Shown: positions 46,401 through 48,806 of the stretch, one piece after another
Numbering within the stretch: the first letter of the stretch is position 1
Layout of the letters: every line of letters begins with the position of its first letter
Translations under genes and position numbers: made by a program
Assembly: GCA_933228895.1 (NCBI GenBank)
Contig: OW121846.1
Coordinates: 6,417,915-6,481,914 of the forward strand
From: Platycnemis pennipes
Lineage: Eukaryota; Arthropoda; Insecta; Odonata; Platycnemididae
Length of the DNA stretch: 64,000 nt
Direction: 5' to 3'
Notes under the pieces: model-generated
Database searches by the model: none
The model's input: the letters and a program-made list of their open reading frames with translations, nothing else
What the model was told of the DNA's origin: nothing

Positions 46401-47604
46401 TGCTGGGATGAGAATCGGATTCATGACTGAGAATCTGCGAAATATTACGGGGAACCCCTCTCCAAGTTCGAGCAAAAACTGTGTACGTAGGATGAATGAA
46501 GAGAGTCCTTTTGACTCATATTATGGTTTTGAGTCACATCATAAAGGTTCAATGGAAAATAAAAGCCCAAGAGATGTGGATGAGAAGAGAGAAATAGAGA
46601 AAAAGGCATTCCCAAGGAAACAATCTGATGACAGGTGTGCACAGACTGACTGTGAAATGGTAAAACGATTTGCATTGAAGGGGATGCAGGAGGAGGGAGA
46701 GGCTGGGAAAGATACTAATCGAATGACACATGATCAGTACTTAACTAAAACAGTCAACACGTACGGCTTCAACGAAGCTCAGAATGTGGTTACTTCCAAT
46801 TTAATAGGCATTCAAGACTCAAATGACTACTTGATGGTCAGTGATGGAATAGAGGGAATAACTGGAACGGTCTTAGGTAATCGAGATGAGGATGATTAAT
46901 TGAGAATTGAGATGAGTAAAATTGATTATGATTAATTGAGAAAGATAATGATTACAGCAAAACGAAATTTTGTAAATCATTATACTACACACCTATTCTT
47001 CCATTTTTCAGATCCAGGTGATACCAAGCACAGCTCTGAGAAGAGGGAAGGTAAAAGCCTTTTCTCAGTGCTCACTGTCCAAGGACAACATAGCAGCCGG
47101 GATGAAATTGTGGAAAATGCTGAAAATAAGCCAAGCCATCGATGCGAAGAATCGAAACCTGTAATGCGTAGCAAGCAAGAGGGTTATGGTAGCGACAAAG
47201 TAAACACTTTAATCTCCCATGAGGAAACCAGAGTGCCTTCATCCCTTACCATGTGTGCACCTAGCCACCTGGAAGTGAGGCAGGACATTCAGCGGACATC
47301 AGTGGAGCAAGTAGAAGTGCGACAAGAGAGAGGGAAGAAGGTGTTGAACAGGGTAGGGGAGACCTCGTTCAGTGGTGTGTATTTATCATGTGGAAGTGTG
47401 AAGCCATGCAGAAGTGATCACGTTAAATCAATTTCGAGCCAAAAATCAATCGTTCACGGAGCTGTGAATGTAAGCCAGACATCCAACATAACCAATTTGA
47501 TGCAGGCACAATGTGTGGCTAGTTTTTCGGCTCCAGCAGAAAAGCAGCCTGGGAAAAGTGTGTTGAGGATTACTCAGACAAAGAAAGGGTCAAAAAAAGA
47601 TTAA
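4217..47604 (+). CDS. Rho GTPase-activating protein, ARHGAP29/ARHGAP45/GMIP type (10 exons, 5'-partial)
   Basis: Ten exons (4217-4412, 13156-13353, 14763-14908, 25214-25402, 25548-25732, 35464-35829, 39244-39398, 39682-39839, 45931-46876, 47012-47604) join without a phase conflict to 1043 residues plus stop. Visible order: end of an F-BAR-like region (residues ~1-25, KLYEPGLEYMEFVK), a linker, a C1 zinc finger (His153, Cys164, Cys167, Cys178, Cys181, His186, Cys189, Cys197), a RhoGAP domain (~210-395; arginine finger Arg247 in GVYRVSG; KLYLRQLPEPLL; Asn363 in NLGIVFGPTLLR), then a ~640-residue polar, Ser/Glu/Lys-rich tail with no recognised domain. Family knowledge: such proteins bind membranes through F-BAR and C1 and switch off Rho-class GTPases at the cell cortex. 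The C1-RhoGAP block resembles vertebrate ARHGAP45 (HMHA1) most in my reading; I cannot rank the three paralogues. The start codon and most of the F-BAR domain lie before the window. Introns carry nearly all the mobile elements described here. Confidence 0.93.
5050..6690 (-). mobile_element. R2/R4-like non-LTR retrotransposon, degenerate
   Basis: Minus-strand frames hold pieces of one reverse transcriptase in order. Near 6020-6130 is FTAPEMDAVNNFGW, at 5499-5798 is THLFYMDNLKLYTSNAKEL followed by GMELGLDKCATIHLAKG, and at 5184-5465 is a thumb segment with IFRSLHPKSSVAGLYLPR. The LFYMDD-type palm and the HPKS..LYLPR thumb are, as far as I know, typical of the R2/R4 superfamily. The palm reads YMDN, so a catalytic Asp is lost, and the frame changes repeatedly. 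The plus-strand frame of 170 codons at 5052 is its shadow. It lies in the first visible intron of the Rho-GAP gene. Confidence 0.7.
6700..7500. other. GC-richer segment of unknown origin
   Basis: Base composition shifts sharply from the AT-rich surroundings. A plus-strand frame at 7028-7468 encodes 146 residues with no recognised motif and a low-complexity look. It could be an LTR or untranslated end of one of the neighbouring elements; I could not find its partner. Confidence 0.3.
7560..8700 (-). mobile_element. Ty3/gypsy integrase relic
   Basis: Read on the minus strand, 8390-8230 gives WPNMNSDVENLITQCDICAK, an integrase zinc-finger end (CxxC). 8200-7990 then gives a core fragment with NDYYFKYFELV and LVSDNGPPFNSLQF, the regions of the first and second catalytic Asp. 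A stop separates the finger from the core and more stops follow. The flanks are too decayed to bound; this is distinct from the better-kept gypsy copy at 9107-12611. Confidence 0.65.
9107..9517 (-). repeat. Putative 3' LTR of the gypsy element
   Basis: On the minus strand it starts TGATGTAAACG directly after a GGAGGGAGGG purine tract. It holds AATAAA (complement of 9185-9190) and may end near 9107. Its GC-rich centre contains accidental plus-strand frames. The second LTR is not in the window, so the outer boundary is an estimate. Confidence 0.5.
9107..12611 (-). mobile_element. Ty3/gypsy retrotransposon, 5'-truncated, with 3' LTR
   Basis: On the minus strand, 12611-12216 encodes the reverse transcriptase fingers and first palm motif (LGNSRYFTTMDLTSRYH). 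The palm at ~12040 reads LVYLNDVLVF, where Asn (codon 12047-12049) replaces a catalytic Asp. Decayed RNase H follows to ~11300. 11261-10930 has an integrase zinc finger (HEHPLSGHWG ... CVACN). 10916-10362 has the integrase core with Asp in FLSLDNIGSLP, Asp in LTDWGANYMSEF and Glu in NGKVERVHRT. The C-terminal part (HYPLKDPYLVTEVL, RRGRPRK) follows to 9991. An overlapping frame continues to 9572 with ~130 residues I do not recognise, including QHCDICGGNFKLM. A purine tract (minus strand of 9518-9530) precedes the LTR. Gag, protease and the 5' LTR are missing; frames shift several times. Confidence 0.88.
12865..12932 (+). repeat. Tandem duplication, 34-bp unit
   Basis: CTGTGAGTAATTGATATTCT and the bases after it occur twice head to tail, with one visible difference (catatAcacc versus catatGcacc). 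Confidence 0.8.
13156..13353 (+). CDS. Rho-GAP exon: Ser-rich linker before C1
   Basis: Acceptor tttcaatatag, donor AAG|gtaagg, phase 1 in and out. Encodes residues 67-131, including the low-complexity SDTDSISSSPSCKSLEFSPT, a likely disordered and phosphorylatable linker (inference). Reading past the donor stays open into intron, so the splice site sets the end. Confidence 0.85.
14580..14665 (-). repeat. tRNA-derived SINE head
   Basis: On the minus strand the segment shows an A-box-like TGGCTCCGTGG, a B box (GGTTCAATTCC) and pairing ends GACTT/AAGTC, like a tRNA acceptor stem. It is a pseudo-tRNA heading a SINE. The body probably continues toward 14290, but I could not define its end. Confidence 0.55.
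14763..14908 (+). CDS. Rho-GAP exon: first half of C1 zinc finger
   Basis: Acceptor ...tattgtag, donor GAG|gtgagt, phase 1 in, phase 0 out. Encodes residues 133-180, with HNFRKLKTPSRCRECDSYVY supplying the first His and Cys ligands. The exon ends just before the second half of the finger, so the C1 domain is split by a 10.3-kb intron. Confidence 0.92.
15130..15310 (+). repeat. Dispersed repeat family C, copy 1
   Basis: About 180 bp aligns with the reverse complement of 37618-37795. Shared landmarks in order: tatgcgcc, gttgat.ggtttt, gaaagacaa.atttc, ttttcaccat, agtcaccgctag, gattcaaaat, gtaaacatc-like end. Class unknown; no coding potential. Confidence 0.65.
15914..17330 (+). pseudogene. hAT-like (KIAA1586-type) transposase relic
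   Basis: After a splice-like acceptor (tttttttcctag at ~16795), a frame reads an acidic stretch, then WLTPSIKKLGCRTCNLVKSL, LSKEWMSFLVTASG and FNHKNSSAHQ. This resembles the N-terminal zinc-binding domain (CxxC ... HxxxxxH) of hAT-derived KIAA1586/ZMYM-type transposases. At about 17205 the frame shifts: CLEKETDDYFKM and SRIFWTAYKNAK continue one frame over, then stop. The catalytic domain is missing. An upstream frame (15914-16097, MAVSKHTKLGIMECFQRSD), ending at a donor-like GAG|gtaagc, may be its first exon, but the simple junction is out of phase. I infer a decayed element, not a host gene. Confidence 0.55.
17429..18350 (-). mobile_element. Penelope-like element: RT end and GIY-YIG endonuclease
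   Basis: On the minus strand the segment reads from the reverse transcriptase thumb (DSTITFLDVDIRLQDNKF, SVHTKPTNHQQYLH) through a linker (SALRNRGYPEKLLHKKIF) to a GIY-YIG endonuclease start (NIVYLLTCNSCPAFYVGEC, then LAIRMNNHR). That domain order is diagnostic of Penelope-like elements. At least two stops interrupt it, and it runs into an (AT)n tract before the endonuclease is complete. Inactive and 5'-truncated. Confidence 0.82.
17441..17461. repeat. (AT)n microsatellite
   Basis: About ten AT dinucleotides, abutting the broken end of the Penelope fragment. Confidence 0.9.
18790..19720 (-). pseudogene. piggyBac transposase relic
   Basis: On the minus strand, broken frames give EFEVFLGLLYHMGNVRLKS and LYHFPIFYQNVMG, then DPLYKIRPIMD, FVRNMS and IYYSEKI. 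These correspond in order to conserved blocks of piggyBac (DDE_Tnp_1_7) transposases. The short open frame at 18794-19006 (VVQNRNKKIKVKKFHLHI) is downstream remnant. Many stops; the catalytic Asp block is not recognisable. Terminal repeats not found. Confidence 0.6.
20960..21348 (+). mobile_element. Internally deleted mariner-like element
   Basis: Begins after TA with CCAGGGGTGTTCAAATGAAA and ends with a diverged inverse (tttcaatttgagccc) before TA (21349-21350). Inside, near 21200, a broken frame (VEDWLL, HPQEFWE) resembles the C-terminal end of a mariner transposase. At 389 bp it is far shorter than the usual ~1.3 kb, so most of the transposase is deleted. Confidence 0.5.
21890..22751 (+). 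mobile_element. Non-LTR retrotransposon 3' portion, degenerate
   Basis: Frames around 21900-22080 read INDIPDHFN and, in another frame, AIQRWCHDNKLVINNKK, typical of a LINE reverse transcriptase palm and thumb. 22300-22460 gives FLISGSNLCNSLPLPIKNSA, the usual RT C-terminus. The 3' end carries AATAAA and a CATT-repeat tail (22735-22751). About 150 bp at 22105-22255 does not fit the element and may be an insertion or rearranged sequence. Clade not determined. Confidence 0.65.
22760..23500. other. No gene recognised (intron)
   Basis: AT-rich intronic sequence without open frames or repeats that I could pair elsewhere in the window. Confidence 0.5.
23500..23965 (+). repeat. Dispersed repeat family B, copy 1
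   Basis: Aligns colinearly with 33780-34235. Landmarks: aaaaagtgagcaaaatcga, atataaactttat, aaagaccttt, the palindromic TTTTGCAACGTTGCAAT, gcaaaacggctt.gggtt, and caagtttggtc.atatcgg. Diverged and non-coding; class unknown. Confidence 0.7.
23970..25213. other. No gene recognised (intron)
   Basis: AT-rich intron of the Rho-GAP gene leading to the acceptor at 25213. No motif-bearing frame or pairing repeat seen. Confidence 0.5.
25214..25402 (+). CDS. Rho-GAP exon: second half of C1 and start of RhoGAP
   Basis: Acceptor tctatttcaag, donor AAG|gtaatg, phase 0 at both ends, 63 codons. CGLACHKKCLETLAIQC completes the zinc finger; FGVELGQHLKEACAEVPYIV begins the RhoGAP fold. Confidence 0.95.
25548..25732 (+). 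CDS. Rho-GAP exon: arginine-finger segment
   Basis: Acceptor tttatttcag, donor AG|gtgagt, phase 0 in, phase 2 out; the preceding intron is only 145 bp. GVYRVSGVKSKVEKLCQAF carries catalytic Arg247 (AGG at 25557-25559), and LKLYLRQLPEPLLTF is the conserved GTPase-contacting helix. Confidence 0.96.
26388..26930 (+). mobile_element. Penelope-like element pieces in tandem: 3' end plus RT fragment
   Basis: 26420-26560 is a C-rich tract like the 3' untranslated region of the Penelope copy at 42290. It is followed at 26570-26596 by CTGAAGA, a GGCG/CGCC hairpin and GAAA, the core of a Penelope-type hammerhead. Directly after it, on the same strand, 26660-26870 encodes a reverse transcriptase fragment in shifting frames (LHIFLSNLHTSLLRRWYPEN, then FPGVHSLQRVLQDLFPIQ). 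It matches the segment of the 17.4-kb copy that contains ALRNRGYPEKLL. A 3' end followed by internal coding sequence in the same orientation is the head-to-tail arrangement known for this class. Confidence 0.6.
26570..26596 (+). ncRNA. Eroded hammerhead ribozyme core
   Basis: CTGAAGA, then a hairpin with GGCG/CGCC stem and GTTG loop, then CTGAAA: box 1, stem II and box 2 of a hammerhead. The following bases (attaagaatag) do not make a clean stem III plus cleavage site, so activity is doubtful. Confidence 0.4.
27466..27798 (-). mobile_element. Complete tRNA-derived SINE with target-site duplication
   Basis: The element is flanked by an exact 11-bp direct repeat, CTGATGTATGT (27455-27465 and 27799-27809). 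On the minus strand it begins GGGGATCGGGTTGGTGTGGT, contains an A-box-like TGGTGTGGTGG and a perfect B box GGTTCGATTCC, then a ~250-bp unrelated body (including CCTTGGCGCCTTTCGTTAAG). It ends in ATAAATAACCAACCAACC. Length 333 bp. Minus-strand open frames inside are accidental. Confidence 0.85.
27860..29770. other. No gene recognised (intron)
   Basis: AT-rich intron. Overlapping open frames on both strands at 27923-28566 carry no recognisable motif. I see no repeat pairing with other parts of the window. Confidence 0.45.
29776..29941. repeat. Hairpin (MITE-like) element
   Basis: Imperfect inverted arms of ~70 bp (TGGAGAAAAGTCCGGAAAGC onward against its complement ending ...TTCTTCCTCCA) around a ~25-bp centre, itself a small hairpin (ccatagtaaatgg). 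No clear target duplication; superfamily unknown. Confidence 0.6.
29992..30170. repeat. Cluster of near-palindromic TGCTSAGCA sites
   Basis: The 9-mer TGCTGAGCA or its complement TGCTCAGCA occurs at 29999, 30044, 30111 and 30157, each within ATATGC-type context. The first two sites are the arms of one hairpin. A separate exact 13-bp inverted repeat (TTTCTAGCATATG at 30078-30090 against 30118-30130) forms a second. Confidence 0.6.
30480..30835. other. GC-rich island of unknown origin
   Basis: About 350 bp of markedly GC- and CpG-rich DNA within AT-rich intron. Open frames on both strands (30507-30800 plus, 30565-30747 minus) carry no recognised motif. It could be the 5' end of an unrecognised element. 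Confidence 0.35.
31225..31830 (+). repeat. Dispersed repeat family A, copy 1
   Basis: Colinear with 36375-36930 over ~550 bp. Landmarks in order: cgaaaaatcaa.t, ggcgtcgcaaa, gtccgccattttgt, gtgtttgag.ctctgtat, ccaagtttca-like block, and gccccctgtgca. Includes CpG-rich ends. Non-coding; class unknown. Confidence 0.7.
31840..33500. other. No gene recognised (intron)
   Basis: AT-rich intron with a G-run at 32222-32230 and a GC-richer patch at 32490-32560 that looks like the end of an unidentified element. Short open frames on both strands have no motif. Confidence 0.4.
33522..33623 (+). repeat. Tandem duplication, ~51-bp unit
   Basis: GATTATGCGAGGATA ... GGGCTGAGCAAAGTAACACC occurs twice head to tail (starts 33522 and 33573). 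The first copy has an extra aggatagg. Confidence 0.8.
33678..33709. repeat. Short near-perfect hairpin
   Basis: Fifteen-base arms (CCTCTTGTATTAGTG and its complement, one mismatch) around a two-base GT centre. Confidence 0.75.
33780..34235 (+). repeat. Dispersed repeat family B, copy 2
   Basis: Second copy of the repeat at 23500-23965, same orientation. It retains the palindromic TTTTGCAACGTTGCAAT and the flanking gcaaaacggctta block. Confidence 0.7.
34240..35250. other. No gene recognised (intron)
   Basis: AT-rich intron; nothing supportable seen on either strand. Confidence 0.5.
35250..35325 (-). repeat. CR1/Jockey-like LINE 3' end fragment
   Basis: On the minus strand the 'cccctgccacacacg...ggtggcttacagggcat' block matches the 3' ends at 56896-56970 and 3540-3640; only the terminal segment is present. 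It lies ~140 bp before a RhoGAP exon. Confidence 0.55.
35464..35829 (+). CDS. Rho-GAP exon: remainder of RhoGAP domain
   Basis: Acceptor ttctattttcag, donor AAG|gtaatg, phase 2 in and out. It begins by completing an Arg codon, contains LPKHHYATLAVLMQHLK and the conserved MPASNLGIVFGPTLLR motif with Asn363, and ends after the last RhoGAP helix (TRAVELMIIYANDIF). Confidence 0.95.
36375..36930 (+). repeat. Dispersed repeat family A, copy 2
   Basis: Second copy of the repeat at 31225-31830, same orientation, diverged with small indels. Confidence 0.7.
37025..37111 (+). repeat. 87-bp direct repeat, copy 1
   Basis: Identical by eye to 37821-37907. Contains two hairpins: GCGCTGTAAGCGC (5-bp arms) and GAATAATTATTC. 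The copies bound a 709-bp interval holding a LINE 3' end and family C copy 2. Confidence 0.85.
37187..37310 (+). repeat. CR1/Jockey-like LINE 3' end fragment
   Basis: Closely matches 3505-3640, including gatactaacaat, gcatgagaccctatag, GGTGCATGCTTGGTGATCTT and the ggtggcttgcagggtat block, ending in a GTAGATGTAAATATAGAT tail. Confidence 0.65.
37618..37795 (-). repeat. Dispersed repeat family C, copy 2
   Basis: Inverted copy of 15130-15310, lying between the two 87-bp direct repeats. Confidence 0.65.
37821..37907 (+). repeat. 87-bp direct repeat, copy 2
   Basis: Identical by eye to 37025-37111, 796 bp downstream, same orientation. Confidence 0.85.
37910..39243. other. No gene recognised (intron)
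   Basis: AT-rich intron up to the acceptor at 39243. The minus-strand frame at 38363-38611 shows no recognised motif. Confidence 0.45.
39244..39398 (+). CDS. Rho-GAP exon: tail segment 1
   Basis: Acceptor cttcacag, donor TCTG|gtatgt. Phase 2 in and phase 1 out fit both neighbours. Encodes 51 full codons beginning SSSYGAGSKTKNMDSEASPQ; no domain recognised. Confidence 0.78.
39682..39839 (+). CDS. Rho-GAP exon: tail segment 2
   Basis: Acceptor atttatttcag, donor GGG|gtacgt, phase 1 in, phase 0 out. Encodes FDPLDGTLNEELPEFLLTGN and onward, an acidic then basic segment. The 283-bp preceding intron supports pairing with the exon at 39244. Confidence 0.78.
40225..40480 (-). mobile_element. RTE-like LINE 3' fragment
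   Basis: Diverged copy of 48815-49065: shares cttcatcaggccat, attaagttgtc.cgtcttctt and the cgattctt.tatcgg block. Only the C-terminal and 3' portion is present. Confidence 0.65.
40495..41100. repeat. Degenerate minisatellite based on GAAATGGNC
   Basis: About 600 bp built of 9-12 bp units around GAAATGGWC. A higher-order block beginning GACGGAAATGGACTAGGAAT recurs at 40579, 40667 and 40766 (spacings 88 and 99 bp). Decay increases to the right. The 120-codon minus-strand frame here is translated repeat. Confidence 0.85.
41310..41400 (-). repeat. tRNA-derived SINE head
   Basis: On the minus strand it shows a TAGCTTAAGCACCTGGC A-box-like region, an anticodon-arm-like CCTGG/CCAGG pairing and B box GGTTCGAGTCC. 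Similar in type to, but not the same sequence as, the SINE at 27466. The body probably extends left to about 41205. Confidence 0.5.
41915..42065 (-). mobile_element. RTE-like LINE 3' terminal fragment
   Basis: The minus strand encodes GKGRPCIKYMKQVVKERNDV and MKRLADRRIAWRTASNQF, the ORF C-terminus. It ends in a GATGATGATT-type tail matching 48807-48960. Confidence 0.7.
42290..43015 (+). mobile_element. Penelope-like element 3' portion with GIY-YIG endonuclease
   Basis: The open frame 42309-42659 encodes a GIY-YIG endonuclease: SGVYCLKCGDCDGLYIGQTS, RTKEHFNAF, and the C-terminal LDSLEQLEILKRL. In Penelope-like elements this domain follows the reverse transcriptase; the RT is absent here, so the copy is 5'-truncated. 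A C-rich untranslated region follows, including a run of about 13 C (42782-42794). Then come a hammerhead ribozyme (42887-42926) and a closing inverted pair (gtggtatt ... aataccac). The endonuclease frame is uninterrupted, so this copy is younger than those at 17.4 and 26.4 kb. Confidence 0.85.
42880..42932 (+). ncRNA. Hammerhead ribozyme (type I, Penelope-associated)
   Basis: All core parts are in place. Stem I is CAC (42887-42889) with GTG (42924-42926). CTGATGA is at 42890-42896. Stem II is GGCGA with TCGTT (two G-T pairs) and a TCAT loop. GAAA is at 42912-42915, minimal stem III is CCCGGG at 42916-42921, and the TC cleavage dinucleotide is at 42922-42923. Beyond an internal loop, ATTTT can pair with GAAAT to extend stem I. 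Minimal stem III is the form known from Penelope-like elements and retrozymes. Confidence 0.75.
43277..43702. mobile_element. Fold-back element with hammerhead-like minisatellite, possibly Penelope-derived
   Basis: Flanked by an exact 13-bp direct repeat TTTATTCAAGATG (43264-43276 and 43703-43715). A 33-bp unique left end is followed by a 77-bp arm (43310-43386), seven tandem repeats, and the inverted arm (43624-43700, 76 of 77 identical by eye), which overlaps the last repeat. The right arm contains TTGAAACGTCGGCAGCGATG, resembling the GAAA side of a Penelope hammerhead end. No coding capacity. It sits ~260 bp right of the Penelope copy at 42290. Confidence 0.75.
43387..43638 (+). repeat. 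Perfect minisatellite, seven copies of a 36-bp unit
   Basis: Units start at 43387, 43423, 43459, 43495, 43531, 43567 and 43603, with no difference seen. Each holds GCCATGAGGATA followed by the hairpin GGAACGACTCGTTCC. Because 36 is divisible by three, the array is open in several frames; the repetitive 'proteins' there are not genes. Confidence 0.97.
43775..44161 (-). pseudogene. piggyBac transposase C-terminal fragment
   Basis: The open minus-strand frame of 128 codons reads MVSGRKKGTCYCQNDENNLI ... NNMGGVDVHDNGVGNYEI ... CWWLLFNSALDSCVVNIWKL. GGVD with its Asp, followed by NY and WW..LF...LD....N.W, is the C-terminal catalytic block of piggyBac transposases. The N-terminal two thirds, cysteine-rich tail and terminal repeats are missing. 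It is not obviously the same copy as the relic at 18790-19720. Confidence 0.8.
44594..44825. mobile_element. MITE with ~48-bp terminal inverted repeats and TTA target site
   Basis: Ends AGGCCGCTTTACATGATACA and its complement (...TGTAAAGCAGCCT), flanked by TTA on both sides (44591-44593, 44826-44828). Terminal repeats extend ~48 bp through TTGTACAATTTCTTGTACAAAC with few differences. A 3-bp TTA duplication suggests PIF/Harbinger (inference). Confidence 0.7.
44865..45430 (-). mobile_element. RTE-like LINE, internally deleted copy
   Basis: The minus strand carries an endonuclease-end fragment (MEWPEGRDFWRGSYRIID near 45300) and, 300 bp on, an RT fragment (DEDQFGFRKSKGAREAICAL, LLIEKRM). In the full copy at 48807-52223 these lie more than 1 kb apart. 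Confidence 0.7.
45931..46876 (+). CDS. Rho-GAP exon: long tail exon
   Basis: Acceptor tattttccag, phase 0 in; donor TTAG|gtaatc, phase 1 out; 315 codons plus one base. The product is very rich in Ser, Glu, Lys and Asp (for example RRLRKSRSDVTPTSG), with no domain recognised and a disordered look. A 946-bp frame without a stop in AT-rich DNA supports coding. Confidence 0.85.
47012..47604 (+). CDS. Rho-GAP terminal coding exon
   Basis: Acceptor ccatttttcag after a 135-bp intron. AT joins the preceding G to give Asp847, followed by PGDTKHSSEKREGKSLFSVL. The frame ends in a basic C-terminus (TQTKKGSKKD) and TAA. Polar, probably disordered. Confidence 0.85.
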
Positions 47605-48043
47605 AGGCATGTAATTACTTAATTTATTTTCATACGTATCCTGCAGTGAAGAGCTCATAGAACCTATGCATTATATAATCTAGTGGATGCACTGTGCAAA
47701 GGAAGGGAAATTGAATGTAGTGTAGCTGATGTGTCTCATAGAAAAGCATTGAAGGGTAGTAAGTTATTAAGTGACTCCAAAATATTATTTTTGCTGCTTT
47801 CTATGTCATGAATGCTAACAGTAAAGCTCATGGAAAGGGAACAGTATTCCCTGTATTTCGACCAAATGTCATATAATAAGTATATTCTTCTGTTCATGAA
47901 ACCGAGTTCAGAGCTTCCTGCATTAAATGCATAAACATTTCCATAGATATCGACTAAATATAATTGTGTTCTAGGCATTTCACTTCTTTGTTATTATTTT
48001 GATAATTCAAAGGAAAAAATGCAATAGACTTATGATGTAGTAA

Positions 48044-48049
48044 AATAAA
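48044..48049 (+). terminator. Candidate polyadenylation signal of the Rho-GAP gene
   Basis: AATAAA lies 440 bp after the stop codon in AT-rich sequence, before the next mobile element. Assignment rests only on hexamer and position. Confidence 0.4.
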
Positions 48050-48806
48050 ATAGATAAGGGAATGAATGCAATATCCTCGACAATTTGGCTCCTCTTCCCT
48101 TGACTTTTACATATGGCTTTCTTGGCATTTTTACTTTGTATTTTCATGTGATATTCAAGTGTAAAAACTTCCACGATTTAGGGTACATAGAAATTCAATC
48201 GGAATGCACTGCACCCCATGTATACAATGACTCTCTTTCTTCACGACGACAAAACAAACTTAATCCTCAAATTTCTTTCACCCGACAAAAACTTCCGGAA
48301 AGGTCTCCACGATCAGAGACTGTTTTTTCAGCGGCAATCCCCTTTTGAGTCAAATCCTCATCGCTTCCTTCAAGAGGTCACGAAATCTTGTCACTCCTTC
48401 ATGACCCTAAAAGGGTCGGTCTACGAGCAACAGTGGGTGTTGCAGTTCGTGGCAGGCTCTGGTGGGCCTTCGAGAGATAACCTCGAGTGGAGTGGCTGCA
48501 CGCTCACTAAACATTGAGTGGCCGTGGATATTCATTTCCTAGAAAGCATTTGAAATTAAAGCTTTCAATTCCCTATCCGAAATGAATACCGCTCTTGGAT
48601 AAGTTATCATTGTTAATAATTGAATGCCATCATCATAAATCAGCATTACTAAGGTTGCTTGCCGTCCCTCGTCGCCCATTATCTGTTACTCTCTCCATAT
48701 ATTTTCATAACTCTTCTCTTTCAAATTCTTCACATCTTATGCTATAGTAAACTCTCACAAGGCATGGTTTCACAAGACGCGATCCAATTAAGATGAGGTT
48801 ATAGTA

